64,000 nucleotides of DNA, taken from positions 248,001 through 312,000 of the forward strand of contig JOAZ01000005.1 in NCBI GenBank assembly GCA_000720535.1. The letters run 5' to 3'. Origin of the DNA: Streptomyces halstedii (GTDB lineage Bacteria; Actinomycetota; Actinomycetes; Streptomycetales; Streptomycetaceae). This document shows positions 49,784 to 57,968 of this stretch, piece after piece. Numbering within the stretch: position 1 is the first letter of the stretch; each line of letters begins with the position of its first letter. The translations under genes were made by a program, and so were the position numbers. The notes below the pieces were generated by a model. That model did not search any database and was not told where the DNA came from. It saw only the letters and a program-made list of their open reading frames with translations.

Positions 49784-52354
49784 GTGGGGCGCGGAGTGCC
49801 GGAACTCGTACTGGAATTCAACGGAAGGACCTGGCCGCTCGATCCGTCCAGGTCGTACACCCTCGGACGTGATCCGCAGGGCGATCTGACGGCCGACGAC
49901 GCCAGGGTGTCGTGGCGGCATGCCACGATCAGCTGGAACGGCCGGAGTTGGTGCGTGGAGGACCACGGCAGCACCAACGGCACCTATGTGGGGGGCCAAC
50001 GCGTCCAGCAGGCGGAGATCGGCCCCGGCGTCGCGGTCAACCTGGGCAACGCCAACGACGGGCCGCGGCTGACGCTCACCGCCGCGGCCACCGCCGGCGC
50101 CGGTGCGTACGGCGGGCAGTCCGCCGCCGCGCAGCCCGGTCCGGCCGCGGGGCAGGCCGCTTCAGTGTGGCCCGACCCGGCGCAGCAGCAGCAACAGCAG
50201 CAGGCCGCCGCCCAGCCGCAGACGGGGTACGCTCCTCCGCCGGTCCCGCACCAGCAGGGCCCCGCCCCGTACCAGCGGGCGCCGGGCCCGACGCCCGGCG
50301 CGGGGGGTGCGGGCGGTCCGGCGGGCGGCTCGCCGGTCCACGGCGAACGCAGCCCGACCACCTTCCACCAGCTGGACCTGGGCCGGGTCATGCGCATCGG
50401 CCGTGCCCTGGAGAACGAGCTGGTCGTCTCCGACCTCCAGGTTTCCCGGCTGCACGCCGAGTTCCGGGCGACGCCCGACGGCCGCTTCGAGATCCGCGAC
50501 CTCGGCTCGCACAACGGCACGTACGTCAACGGTCTGCCGCTCAGCAAGTCCGGTGCGGCGCTCATCGGCCCCAACGACATCGTCGGCGTCGGCCACTCGA
50601 CCTTCCGGCTGGTCGGGGACCGGCTGGAAGAGTTCGTCGACACCGGTGAGGTCTCCTTCTCCGCCCGCCATCTGACGGTGACGGTCGGCGGTGGGAAGGA
50701 CATCCTCAAGGACGTTTCCTTCGGTGTCCCGGAGAAGTCCCTGGTCGGGGTCATCGGCCCGTCGGGCTCCGGCAAGTCCACCCTGCTCAAGGCGCTCACC
50801 GGCTACCGGCCCGCCAACCAGGGCGACGTCCTCTACGACAACCGGAACCTGTACAAGCAGTTCGCCGAGCTGCGGCAGCGCATCGGGCTGGTCCCGCAGG
50901 ACGACATCCTGCACAAGGAACTCACGGTCAGCAAAGCCCTCGGATACGCGGCCAAGCTCCGCTTCCCCGCGGACACCACCGAGGCCGAGCGCACCGCCCG
51001 GATCCACGAGGTCCTGGCCGAGCTGAAGCTCGACATCCACAAGGACAAGAAGGTCACCTCCCTCTCGGGCGGACAGCGCAAGCGCGTCTCGGTGGCCCTG
51101 GAACTGCTCACCAAGCCCTCGCTGATCTTCCTGGACGAGCCGACCTCCGGTCTCGACCCGGGCATGGACCGCGACGTCATGCAGCTGCTGCGGGGCCTGG
51201 CCGACGACGGCCGTACGGTCCTGGTCGTCACCCACTCCGTCGCCGAGCTGGCGATCTGCGACAAGCTGCTGGTGATGGCGCCCGGCGGGGCGGTCGCCTA
51301 CTTCGGTCCGCCCGAGGAGGCGCTGAACTTCTTCGGCTACACCAGCTGGGCCGACGTCTTCTCCGCCTTCGAGAACTACCGCGACTACGACTGGGCGGGC
51401 CGCTGGCGCGGTTCGCAGCACTACCAGATGTACGCCGCGGACATCGACGCCGTTGCCGTCCAGCCCGCCCACGTGCCCCCGCCGCAGCAGATCCGCGCGC
51501 GGAAGCCGCAGGGCTGGACCGCCCAGCTGCTGACGCTGATGCGCCGGTACATCTCGGTGATCGCCTCCGACAAGGGCTTCCTCGCCCTGATGGTGATCCT
51601 GCCGGCGGTGCTCGGCGTGGTCAGCGTGGTCATTCCGGCCGAGTTCGGGCTGGCGGAGCCCGACCCGCCCTCCCGCTTCAACAGCAAGGCCGGGACGATC
51701 ATGCTGATCCTCGCGGTCGGCATGTGCTTCGCGGGTTCGGCCAACTCCGTACGAGAGCTGATCAAGGAACGGGTCATCTACGAGCGGGAACGGGCCACCG
51801 GCCTCTCCCGGTCCGCCTACCTGCTCTCCAAGGTGATCGTCCTCGGGGTGATCACCGCGGTGCAGGGCGTGATCATCTGCGGTATCGGGTTCTCCACCCG
51901 CAAGCTGCCCGAGGAGGGGCTCTTCATGGCCCCGGCCGCGGAGATCTGCCTGTCGATCATCGCGCTCGGCATCACCTCGATGATGGTCGGCCTGATGATC
52001 TCCGCGCTGGTGAAGACCGCCGAGAAGACGATGCCGCTGCTCGTCATGTTCGCCATCGTCCAGGTGGTCTTCACCGGCGTGCTCTTCCAGGTCTACGGAT
52101 CACCCGGCCTGGAGCAGTTCGCCTGGCTGATGCCGTCGCGCTGGGCGCTCGCCGCCACCGGCACCACGCTGGACCTCGCCCACCTGATGCCGCCGTGGGA
52201 CACGGCGAACCCGACCGACCTGGACCCGCTCTGGGAGCACTCGGCCGGCCAGTGGGGGATGAACATCGCGGTGCTGCTGCTGATGGCCGTGGTCCTCTTC
52301 GCCGCCGTCTCGCGGCTGCTGCGCCGCCACGAACCCGAGGTGATGCGCAAGTAG
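49784..52354 (+). CDS. FHA-FHA-ABC transporter (Rv1747-like)
   Basis: The 856-residue single-chain half-transporter has a first FHA domain (YTLGRDPQGDLTADDARVSW, STNGTYVGGQRV), a Gln/Pro-rich linker (about 115-185), a second FHA (RIGRALENELVVSDLQVSRL, GSHNGTYVNGLPLSKSG), an ABC ATPase (Walker A GPSGSGKST, signature LSGGQRKRVS, Walker B LIFLDEPTSGLD) and six C-terminal helices of the ABC-2 type. FHA domains bind phosphothreonine, so Ser/Thr kinases (PknB/PknF type) probably control it, as with mycobacterial Rv1747. GTG start with GGGGGA 7 nt upstream. The transported lipid or glycolipid is unknown. Confidence 0.93.
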   Translation: MGRGVPELVLEFNGRTWPLDPSRSYTLGRDPQGDLTADDARVSWRHATISWNGRSWCVEDHGSTNGTYVGGQRVQQAEIGPGVAVNLGNANDGPRLTLTAAATAGAGAYGGQSAAAQPGPAAGQAASVWPDPAQQQQQQQAAAQPQTGYAPPPVPHQQGPAPYQRAPGPTPGAGGAGGPAGGSPVHGERSPTTFHQLDLGRVMRIGRALENELVVSDLQVSRLHAEFRATPDGRFEIRDLGSHNGTYVNGLPLSKSGAALIGPNDIVGVGHSTFRLVGDRLEEFVDTGEVSFSARHLTVTVGGGKDILKDVSFGVPEKSLVGVIGPSGSGKSTLLKALTGYRPANQGDVLYDNRNLYKQFAELRQRIGLVPQDDILHKELTVSKALGYAAKLRFPADTTEAERTARIHEVLAELKLDIHKDKKVTSLSGGQRKRVSVALELLTKPSLIFLDEPTSGLDPGMDRDVMQLLRGLADDGRTVLVVTHSVAELAICDKLLVMAPGGAVAYFGPPEEALNFFGYTSWADVFSAFENYRDYDWAGRWRGSQHYQMYAADIDAVAVQPAHVPPPQQIRARKPQGWTAQLLTLMRRYISVIASDKGFLALMVILPAVLGVVSVVIPAEFGLAEPDPPSRFNSKAGTIMLILAVGMCFAGSANSVRELIKERVIYERERATGLSRSAYLLSKVIVLGVITAVQGVIICGIGFSTRKLPEEGLFMAPAAEICLSIIALGITSMMVGLMISALVKTAEKTMPLLVMFAIVQVVFTGVLFQVYGSPGLEQFAWLMPSRWALAATGTTLDLAHLMPPWDTANPTDLDPLWEHSAGQWGMNIAVLLLMAVVLFAAVSRLLRRHEPEVMRK

Positions 52355-52390
52355 CGCCGCCGGGCCCGTACCGGTACCCGGAAACGCCCG

Positions 52391-52418
52391 AGGGCGGCAC
52401 CCCGCGGGGTGCCGCCCT
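52391..52418 (+). terminator. Terminator after the FHA-ABC gene
   Basis: A 12-bp stem (52391-52402 with 52407-52418, loop CGCG) ends in CTT. It lies 37 bp past the stop and about 75 bp beyond the end of the convergent transglycosylase-like gene. Confidence 0.85.
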
Positions 52419-52492
52419 TCGGCATGTGCCGGCCGGTCACGCGACGCTGCGGACCGGCGGTCCGGCTCTGCCAGGCCTTGCTCGGTGGTGGC

Positions 52493-53173
52493 TCAGTACG
52501 CGCTGTTGACGTTGTCGATCGAGCCGTACTTGTCGGCGGCGTAGTTGGCCGCGGCGGTGATGTTGGCGACCGGGTCGTACTGGTCGTGCTTGGTGCCGGC
52601 GACGTGGTAGTAGTCGAACGTCGGCTTGACGACCTGCAGCAGACCCTTCGACGGTATGCCGTTGATCGCGTTGATGTCCCAGTTGTTGATGGCACGCGGG
52701 TTACCGCTGGACTCACGGATGATGTTGCGGTGCAGGCCCTCGTACGTACCGGGGATCTTCTTCTCGTGCATGATGGACAGCGCCTCGCGGATCCAGCCGT
52801 CCAGGTTGTTGGCGTAGACCGGCTTGCGGTCGGCCGCACGGCTCGACTTCTCGGCCGCCCGCTTCTTCGCGTCCGCCTCGGCCTTCTTCTTCTCTGCCGC
52901 GGCCTTGGCCTTGGCGGAGTCGGAAGCCTTGACGATCTTCTCCGCGGTGGAGTCCTTCTCGATGGCGCTCGCCTTGAGGGCGTCGGTCTTCGCCTTGTCG
53001 GCGAGGACGACCGGCGCGCCGGATCCGGCCTGCGACTCGGCGCTCGCCGAGGCGTCGTGGGGGACCAGGGAGAGTGCGATACCGGCGGCGGCCAGAGTGG
53101 ACACACCCGCCACGGAGAGCTTCTGCGCCTTGTTCAGACGACGGCTACGGCTGGTGATGCGGGAGATGGACAT
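52493..53173 (-). CDS. Secreted transglycosylase SLT-like protein
   Basis: The 226-residue protein has a signal peptide (MSISRITSRSRRLNKAQKL then a hydrophobic core ending ASASAES) and a Lys/Ala/Glu coiled-coil spacer (about residues 75-125). The C-terminal lysozyme-like domain has IIRESSGNPRAINNWD (catalytic Glu), GLLQVVKPTFDYYH and ITAAANYAADKYG. Such SLT/Rpf-like proteins cleave peptidoglycan during growth or spore germination. AAGAGG lies 9 nt before the ATG. A promoter with a 17-bp spacer precedes it. No c-di-AMP riboswitch was found. Confidence 0.88.
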   Translation of the reverse strand: MSISRITSRSRRLNKAQKLSVAGVSTLAAAGIALSLVPHDASASAESQAGSGAPVVLADKAKTDALKASAIEKDSTAEKIVKASDSAKAKAAAEKKKAEADAKKRAAEKSSRAADRKPVYANNLDGWIREALSIMHEKKIPGTYEGLHRNIIRESSGNPRAINNWDINAINGIPSKGLLQVVKPTFDYYHVAGTKHDQYDPVANITAAANYAADKYGSIDNVNSAY

Positions 53174-53260
53174 ACAGTCGTACCTCTTCGAATAGCAGGG
53201 GTCCTCGGCGAGGACGCGGACGGAAGCGCCGAAGCACATCTCCGTCGGGGACGCTTGCAA

Positions 53261-53289
53261 TTCTTAGCGCCAGCAAAATGCCCTGGCAA
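53261..53289 (-). promoter_or_regulatory. Promoter of the transglycosylase-like gene
   Basis: On the reverse strand TTGCCA (53284-53289) and TAAGAA (53261-53266) are separated by exactly 17 bp, close to the housekeeping-sigma pattern. Transcription would start near 53254, about 80 nt before the ATG. Confidence 0.65.
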
Positions 53290-53299
53290 AGGTGTGACG

Positions 53300-53397
53300 T
53301 ACGAAGCCGGATAGTGGAGGCGAGGGCTGTTCATACCTCCCTGTCCGTTTTGATCCCAGCCGTATTGCCCGTTTTGGTCCAACTATCCGACTTCGTA
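53300..53397. repeat. Long-spaced inverted repeat upstream of the transglycosylase-like gene
   Basis: TACGAAGCCGGATAGTGG (53300-53317) and CCAACTATCCGACTTCGTA (53379-53397) are inverted copies with one mismatch and a one-base gap, 61 bp apart. The interval also holds CCGTTTTGATCC and CCGTTTTGGTCC as a direct repeat (53345-53356, 53369-53380). The outer repeat starts just upstream of the -35. Confidence 0.7.
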
Positions 53398-53489
53398 AGT
53401 GATGTGGGTCCTATGCCTGGGCTCACATGGGGACCCCCTCGAACTCACGAAAAGTTGCTCCTGTAATGCGGAGAGTGAGGCCCCGGAGC

Positions 53490-53660
53490 GGGCAGAAAGA
53501 GGTGGGTGTCGCCGAACTCGTGCCAGAGGTACCGCCTCTCCAGCGCCTCGGCGTACCCCCGCCGCAGCACCGCCCGGCCCGCGATCGCCTCCAGCGTCAG
53601 CAGATGGGAGGCCTCCGGCTCGTGCAGCCCGGTCAGCAGCCGCCCGCCGGACGGCCCGGA
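53490..53660 (-). pseudogene. C-terminal remnant of a QueA-like tRNA ribosyltransferase-isomerase
   Basis: A reverse-strand frame contains GGRLLTGLHEPEASHLLTLE, YAEALERRYLWHEFGDTHLFLP: the closing section of QueA-like proteins (GLxxPEASHLxxLEA... YLWHEFGDxHLLLP). The frame continues to a stop at 53445 with unrelated residues, and upstream of about 53660 it loses similarity. Codons from a second frame at about 53660-53780 may belong to the same relic with a frameshift. Only about the last 55 residues remain, so it cannot be functional. Streptomyces that keep the gene have it intact; here it seems to be decaying. Confidence 0.6.
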
Positions 53661-53839
53661 CCCATGGGTGCCCGAGCCCTGACGGCTCCGGCGCCCCCCA
53701 ACGTAGGAACCGGGACCCGCCCGCCGCCTCGTCCGCGAGCCGCAGCCGCCCGGAGCACTTCGGCCTACGACCAACGCCCCGTGCGGCGGGGGTCTCCGGC
53801 CCGATACGGCCGCGATGATCACGCCGGTACGGTGAGCGC

Positions 53840-54985
53840 ATGAGCCATCGCCCACCGTCCGGCCTCGCCGCGGTCAGCGCCGCGCTGCTCGCCATGAGCC
53901 GGCACCTGGAGGTGCGCGACGTCCTCAAGACGATCGTCGCCTCCGCGCGCGAGCTCCTGGACGCCGAATACGCCGCCCTGGGCGTCCCGGACGACCACGG
54001 CGGCTTCGCCCAGTTCGTCGTGGACGGCGTCAGCGACGAGCAGTGGAAGGCCATCGGACCGCTGCCCCGGCAGCACGGCATCCTCGCCGCGATGCTGCGC
54101 GAGGCCACCCCCCAGCGGCTCGGTGACGTCCGCCAGGACCCCCGGTTCGAGGGCTGGCCCGACGCCCACCCCGACATGTCCGACTTCCTCGGCCTGCCGA
54201 TCCGGGACGGCGAGGAGACCATCGGCGCGCTCTTCCTCGCCAACAAGCGGTGCCCCAAGCCGGCCGGCGGCTGCGGATTCACCGAGGCCGACGAGGAACT
54301 GCTCGGGATACTCGCCCAGCACGCCGCGATCGCCCTCACCAACGCCCGGCTCTACGAACGCAGCCGCGAGCTGACCATCGCCGAGGAACGCTCACGCCTC
54401 GCCCACGAGCTGCACGACGCCGTCAGCCAGAAACTCTTCTCGCTCCGGCTGACCGCCCAGGCCGCCACGGCCCTCGTGGACCGCGACCCGGCCCGCGCCA
54501 AGGGCGAACTCCAGCAGGTCGCCGCGCTCGCGGCCGAAGCCGTGGACGAGCTGCGCGCCGCCGTCGTGGAACTGCGCCCCGCGGCCCTGGACGAGGACGG
54601 CCTGATCGCCACCCTGCGCACCCAGGTCCAGGTCCTGGACCGCGCCCACACCGCCCGGGTCACCTTCGGGAGCACCGGCGTGCGCGCGCTGCCCGCCGCC
54701 CAGGAGGAGGCGCTGCTGCGGGTGTCCCAGGAGGCCCTGCACAACGCGCTGCGCCACTCCGGCGCCGGGAACGTCTCGGTGAGTCTGGAGCGGCGCGGCC
54801 CGGCCACGGTCCTGCGGATCACCGACGACGGCGGCGGCTTCGACGTCCACGCGGTCCGGCGCGAGGGCCGCCACCTCGGCCTGGTCTCCATGCGGCACCG
54901 CGCGGGCAGCGTCGGAGGCAGGCTCACCGTTGTGTCGGAGCCCGGCAAGGGCACCACGATCCAGATGGAGGTCCCCGGTGGCTGA
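53840..54985 (+). CDS. GAF-domain sensor histidine kinase (NarL/DesK class)
   Basis: The 381-residue protein has an N-terminal GAF domain (about 20-170; LDAEYAALGVPDDHGGFAQF), a dimerisation helix with the phosphoacceptor in RSRLAHELHDAVSQKLFSL (HELHD, HisKA_3 type) and a HATPase domain (EALHNALRHSGAGNVSV, DDGGGFDVH, MRHRAGSVGG). It has no membrane segment, so it senses an intracellular signal. It is translated together with the regulator that follows (8-bp overlap). Confidence 0.92.
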   Translation: MSHRPPSGLAAVSAALLAMSRHLEVRDVLKTIVASARELLDAEYAALGVPDDHGGFAQFVVDGVSDEQWKAIGPLPRQHGILAAMLREATPQRLGDVRQDPRFEGWPDAHPDMSDFLGLPIRDGEETIGALFLANKRCPKPAGGCGFTEADEELLGILAQHAAIALTNARLYERSRELTIAEERSRLAHELHDAVSQKLFSLRLTAQAATALVDRDPARAKGELQQVAALAAEAVDELRAAVVELRPAALDEDGLIATLRTQVQVLDRAHTARVTFGSTGVRALPAAQEEALLRVSQEALHNALRHSGAGNVSVSLERRGPATVLRITDDGGGFDVHAVRREGRHLGLVSMRHRAGSVGGRLTVVSEPGKGTTIQMEVPGG

Positions 54986-55622
54986 CAAGATCATCAAGGT
55001 GCTGCTGGTCGACGACCACCAGGTCGTCCGGCGGGGCCTGCGCACCTTCCTGGAGGTCCAGGACGACATCGAGGTCGTCGGAGAGGCCGCCGACGGGGCC
55101 GAAGGCGTCGACCAGGCCGAGTCACTGCGGCCCGACGTGGTCCTGATGGACGTCAAGATGCCCGGCACCGACGGCATCGAGGCCCTGCGCCGGCTCCGCG
55201 CGCTGGACAACCCCGCCAGGGTGCTGATCGTCACCAGCTTCACCGAACAGCGCACGGTCGTCCCCGCCCTGCGCGCGGGCGCCTCCGGCTACGTGTACAA
55301 GGACGTGGACCCGGACGCCCTCGCGGGCGCGATCCGCTCCGTGCACGCCGGCCACGTCCTGCTCCAGCCCGAGGTCGCCGGGGCGCTGCTCGCCCAGGAG
55401 GACGGAGGCGGCGGTACGGGCCGGGGCGGCACCCTGACCGAGCGGGAGAGGGAGGTGCTGGGGCTGATCGCCGACGGCCGGTCCAACCGGGAGATCGCCC
55501 GCGCGCTGGTCCTGTCCGAGAAGACCGTCAAGACGCACGTCTCCAACATCCTGATGAAGCTCGACCTGTCCGACCGGACGCAGGCGGCGCTCTGGGCCGT
55601 GCGGCACGGGGCGGCGGGCTGA
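54978..55622 (+). CDS. NarL-family response regulator
   Basis: The 214-residue protein has a receiver domain (VLLVDDHQVVRRG, phospho-Asp in VVLMDVKMPGTDG, LIVTSF, YVYKDVD) and a LuxR-type DNA-binding domain (LTEREREVLGLIADGRSNRE, LSEKTVKTHVSNILMKL). GTG at 54978 lies inside the kinase gene's end. It is the cognate partner of the GAF kinase. The regulon is unknown; chaplin E lies 250 bp downstream. Confidence 0.93.
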   Translation: MADKIIKVLLVDDHQVVRRGLRTFLEVQDDIEVVGEAADGAEGVDQAESLRPDVVLMDVKMPGTDGIEALRRLRALDNPARVLIVTSFTEQRTVVPALRAGASGYVYKDVDPDALAGAIRSVHAGHVLLQPEVAGALLAQEDGGGGTGRGGTLTEREREVLGLIADGRSNREIARALVLSEKTVKTHVSNILMKLDLSDRTQAALWAVRHGAAG

Positions 55623-55665
55623 GCGGCCGGGGCCCCGCCTTCCGGTACGCGGTCCCGGTGGGGAA

Positions 55666-55725
55666 CGGCGGACGGCTCGACGGCGGACGGCTCGACGGCG
55701 GACGTCTCGACAGGGGACGGCTCGA
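55666..55725. repeat. 15-bp tandem repeat, four units
   Basis: Four 15-bp units based on CGGCGGACGGCTCGA fill 55666-55725; the first two are identical, the last differs at its start. The array lies between the response regulator stop and the chaplin promoter. It resembles in size the arrays at 4528-4587 and 9563-9637. Confidence 0.85.
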
Positions 55726-55732
55726 CGGGGAT

Positions 55733-55773
55733 GGTTCCCGTTCCACGGAAACCGGCCGCGAATTTCATACTGT
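55733..55773 (+). promoter_or_regulatory. Candidate operator and -10 of chpE
   Basis: GGTTCCCGT-TCC-ACGGAAACC (55733-55753) is an inverted repeat with one mismatch that covers the -35 area of a TACTGT -10 (55768-55773). This gives about 100 nt of leader before chpE. The repeat could bind a developmental regulator. Confidence 0.5.
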
Positions 55774-55873
55774 CGGGTGGATGTCACCCGTACGGCGCAT
55801 CCTGAACGGCACGGCCGCGTTCTCCAGAGCGTGCCGCGGCGGACCGCCGCGGCGATGCGAGGAGGAACCAGAA

Positions 55874-56125
55874 GTGAAGAACCTGAAGAAGGCCGCCGCC
55901 GCCACCCTGATCGCGGGCGGGATCATCGCCGCCGGTGCCGGTGCGGCCTCCGCCACCGACCACGGCGGCGCGGGTGCCCACGGCACCGCGGTCGGCTCCC
56001 CGGGCGTCGTCTCGGGCAACCTCGTCCAGGTCCCGGTGAACATCCCGGTGAACGTGGTCGGCAACACCATCGACGTGGTGGGCCTGCTCAACCCGGCCTT
56101 CGGCAACGTCGGCCTGAACGGCTGA
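55874..56125 (+). CDS. chpE: Short chaplin E
   Basis: The 83-residue protein has a Sec signal (KNLKKAAAATLIAGGIIAAG, cleavage near ASAT at about 29) and one chaplin domain: GSPGVVSGNLVQVPVNIPVN, then VVGNTIDVVGLLNPAFGN. Chaplins assemble as amyloid on aerial hyphae and spores. Unlike most chaplins it has no cysteine pair, which is the known mark of ChpE. GTG start with GGAGG 8 nt upstream. Confidence 0.92.
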   Translation: MKNLKKAAAATLIAGGIIAAGAGAASATDHGGAGAHGTAVGSPGVVSGNLVQVPVNIPVNVVGNTIDVVGLLNPAFGNVGLNG

Positions 56126-56138
56126 CCGACGCCCGGCC

Positions 56139-56176
56139 CCGCCGCCGGACGGGCCCGACAGCCCGCCCGGCGGCGG
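56139..56176. terminator. Hairpin terminator after chpE
   Basis: A two-part stem (10 bp, 56139-56148 with 56167-56176; then 5 bp, 56150-56154 with 56161-56165; loop CCGACA) lies 14 bp past chpE and 13 bp beyond the convergent gene's stop. It can serve both. Confidence 0.8.
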
Positions 56177-56188
56177 CGGGACCACACC

Positions 56189-56968
56189 TCAGCGCCCCCG
56201 CTCCTCCAGATACGCGTTGTACGCGGCCACCTGCGCCCGCCTGGCCACCCGCTCCACCGGCCGCAGCGCCTCGCTCCGGGCCGCGATCTCCGAGGCGCTC
56301 ACCGCGCCCCCGTGTCCGTACCCATGGGCGACCGCCACCAGCAGCCCCACCCGCTGGGCCAGCTCCAGCACCCGTACCGCCCGAGGCGGATAGCCCGGCG
56401 CCAGGATGTCGCGCCCCGGCTCCGCCCGCGCCCGGTACGCGTCCACCGCGGCCTCCGCCACCGGACCCGAAGCGGCCACGTCCAGACGGGACAGCACCGC
56501 CGTCGCGTCGCGCAGCGCCTCCGCCAGCTCCCGTTCGGCCTCGCCCAGCGACGGCACGTCGGCCGGCGGGGCCTCCCGCACCGGCAGACAGTGCCACACC
56601 ACCTCCACGTGCGTGTCCCCCTCGGGCCCCGCCTCACCGACCTCAGGCACCAGCCCGTACGGCGCCCCGAAGACGACCACCGCCTCCTCCGCGTCCAGGG
56701 CGCGCGCGTTGAAGTCCGGCGGCCCGCTGAGCCCCAGTGGATGACCGGGCACCGGCAGCGCCACCCGGAAACCCGTCGCGCCGAGCGCCCGCAGCCGCCC
56801 CAGCGCCAGCGTGAGCCCGACCGGCCCCGCCTCGCCCGGCACCCCCTCGACGCGGTGCACCGCGTCCTGACCGACGATCGCCTGCGCCGCGTCGTCCGGC
56901 GCGACGAGTCCGGCGAGAAGTGCGTTTCCCCATGCGGCGAGCCGCCCTGAGCGTGGTTCCGAAAGCAT
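56189..56968 (-). CDS. Conserved actinobacterial protein of unknown function
   Basis: The 259-residue protein opens LSEPRSGRLAAWGNALLAGLVAPDDAAQAI and has GPVGLTLALGRLRALGATGFRVALPVPGHPLGLSGP and LPGxxxFNARAL-type segments; the rest is Ala/Glu/Arg-rich helix. It is soluble and has no motif I recognise. A GTG at 56974 is a possible alternative start, six bases upstream. It is divergent from the ABC ATPase gene and convergent with chpE. Confidence 0.75.
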   Translation of the reverse strand: MLSEPRSGRLAAWGNALLAGLVAPDDAAQAIVGQDAVHRVEGVPGEAGPVGLTLALGRLRALGATGFRVALPVPGHPLGLSGPPDFNARALDAEEAVVVFGAPYGLVPEVGEAGPEGDTHVEVVWHCLPVREAPPADVPSLGEAERELAEALRDATAVLSRLDVAASGPVAEAAVDAYRARAEPGRDILAPGYPPRAVRVLELAQRVGLLVAVAHGYGHGGAVSASEIAARSEALRPVERVARRAQVAAYNAYLEERGR

Positions 56969-57031
56969 GGGCACAGCCTAGGGAACGGACCGCGGGCAGG
57001 CCCTAGGAGTCGGAGCACTCTCCGGGTGGCG

Positions 57032-57037
57032 TAGGTT
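57032..57037 (+). promoter_or_regulatory. Probable -10 element of the 57102 ABC gene
   Basis: TAGGTT (followed by TTC) lies 65 bp before the ATG. The same TAGGTTTTC string occurs before fabG and the gene at 47287. Confidence 0.5.
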
Positions 57038-57101
57038 TTCCTTGGGAGCTGTGCCCACAGGCACGCGACGATCTCGACACTGCATGGGGAGACAACGCGC
57101 C

Positions 57102-57902
57102 ATGAGCGATGTACTGGAGCTGGTGGACGTATCCGTGGTCCGCGACGGACGCGCTCTGGTGGAAGACGTCTCCTGGTCGGTCAAGGAGGGGGAGCGCTGG
57201 GTCATCCTCGGCCCGAACGGCGCGGGCAAGACCACCCTGCTCAACATCGCCTCCAGCTACCTCTTCCCCAGCACCGGCACCGCCACGGTCCTCGGCGAGC
57301 GGCTCGGCGGCGTCGGCACCGACGTCTTCGAACTGCGCCCGCGCATCGGCATCGCCGGTGTGGCGATGGCCGAGAAGCTGCCCAAGCGCCAGACCGTCCT
57401 GCAGACGGTGCTCACCGCCGCGTACGGCATGACCGCCACCTGGAACGAGAACTACGAGGCCGTCGACGAGGAGCGGGCCCGCGCCTTCCTCGACCGGCTC
57501 GGCATGACCGACTACCTCGACCGGAAGTTCGGCACCCTCTCCGAGGGCGAGCGCAAGCGCACCCTCATCGCCCGCGCCATGATGACCGACCCCGAACTGC
57601 TCCTGCTCGACGAGCCCGCCGCGGGACTCGACCTCGGAGGCCGCGAGGACCTGGTCCGCCGCCTCGGCCGGCTCGCCCGCGACCCGTACGCCCCCTCCAT
57701 GATCATGGTGACCCACCACGTCGAGGAGATCGCCCCCGGCTTCACCCACGTCCTGATGATCCGTCAGGGCAAGGTGCTCGCCGCCGGCCCCATGGAGACC
57801 GAGCTCAGCTCCCGTAACCTCTCCCTCTGCTTCGGCCTGCCGCTCGTCGTCGAGCACCACGGCGACCGCTACACCGCCCGCGGACTGCCCCTCGGAAAGT
57901 AG
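57102..57902 (+). CDS. ABC transporter ATP-binding protein
   Basis: The 266-residue single ABC protein has Walker A ILGPNGAGKTTLLN (about residues 35-48), signature LSEGERKRTLIARAMM, Walker B LLLLDEPAAGLDLG and switch VTHHVEEI. The sequence between Walker A and signature (LRPRIGIAGVAMAEKLPKRQ) is of the ModF/YlmA-like cytosolic type. No permease lies next to it, so its partner or non-transport role is unknown. Confidence 0.9.
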   Translation: MSDVLELVDVSVVRDGRALVEDVSWSVKEGERWVILGPNGAGKTTLLNIASSYLFPSTGTATVLGERLGGVGTDVFELRPRIGIAGVAMAEKLPKRQTVLQTVLTAAYGMTATWNENYEAVDEERARAFLDRLGMTDYLDRKFGTLSEGERKRTLIARAMMTDPELLLLDEPAAGLDLGGREDLVRRLGRLARDPYAPSMIMVTHHVEEIAPGFTHVLMIRQGKVLAAGPMETELSSRNLSLCFGLPLVVEHHGDRYTARGLPLGK

Positions 57903-57956
57903 GCCCGCGCCACGGTCAACTCCCCGGCGCCCTGTCGGGGAAGGCGCCCGCGGTCC

Positions 57957-57962
57957 TACGAT
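57957..57962 (+). promoter_or_regulatory. Probable -10 element of a leaderless nfeD transcript
   Basis: TACGAT ends 6 nt before the GTG start of the NfeD-like gene, the same spacing as at the aldolase gene (14245-14250). The mRNA would begin at or near the start codon. No Shine-Dalgarno motif is present. Confidence 0.5.
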
Positions 57963-57968
57963 GGCCGC

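Noticed and set aside
53174-53300. A c-di-AMP (ydaO) riboswitch before the secreted hydrolase gene
   Set aside because: This element often precedes Streptomyces cell-wall hydrolases, but its conserved core strings are not present here, and a normal promoter lies only about 80 nt before the start.
53134-53382. An 82-codon reverse frame starting DQNGQYGWDQNGQGG
   Set aside because: It arises from the CCGTTTTGRTCC direct repeat, covers the promoter of the transglycosylase-like gene and runs into its start region out of frame.
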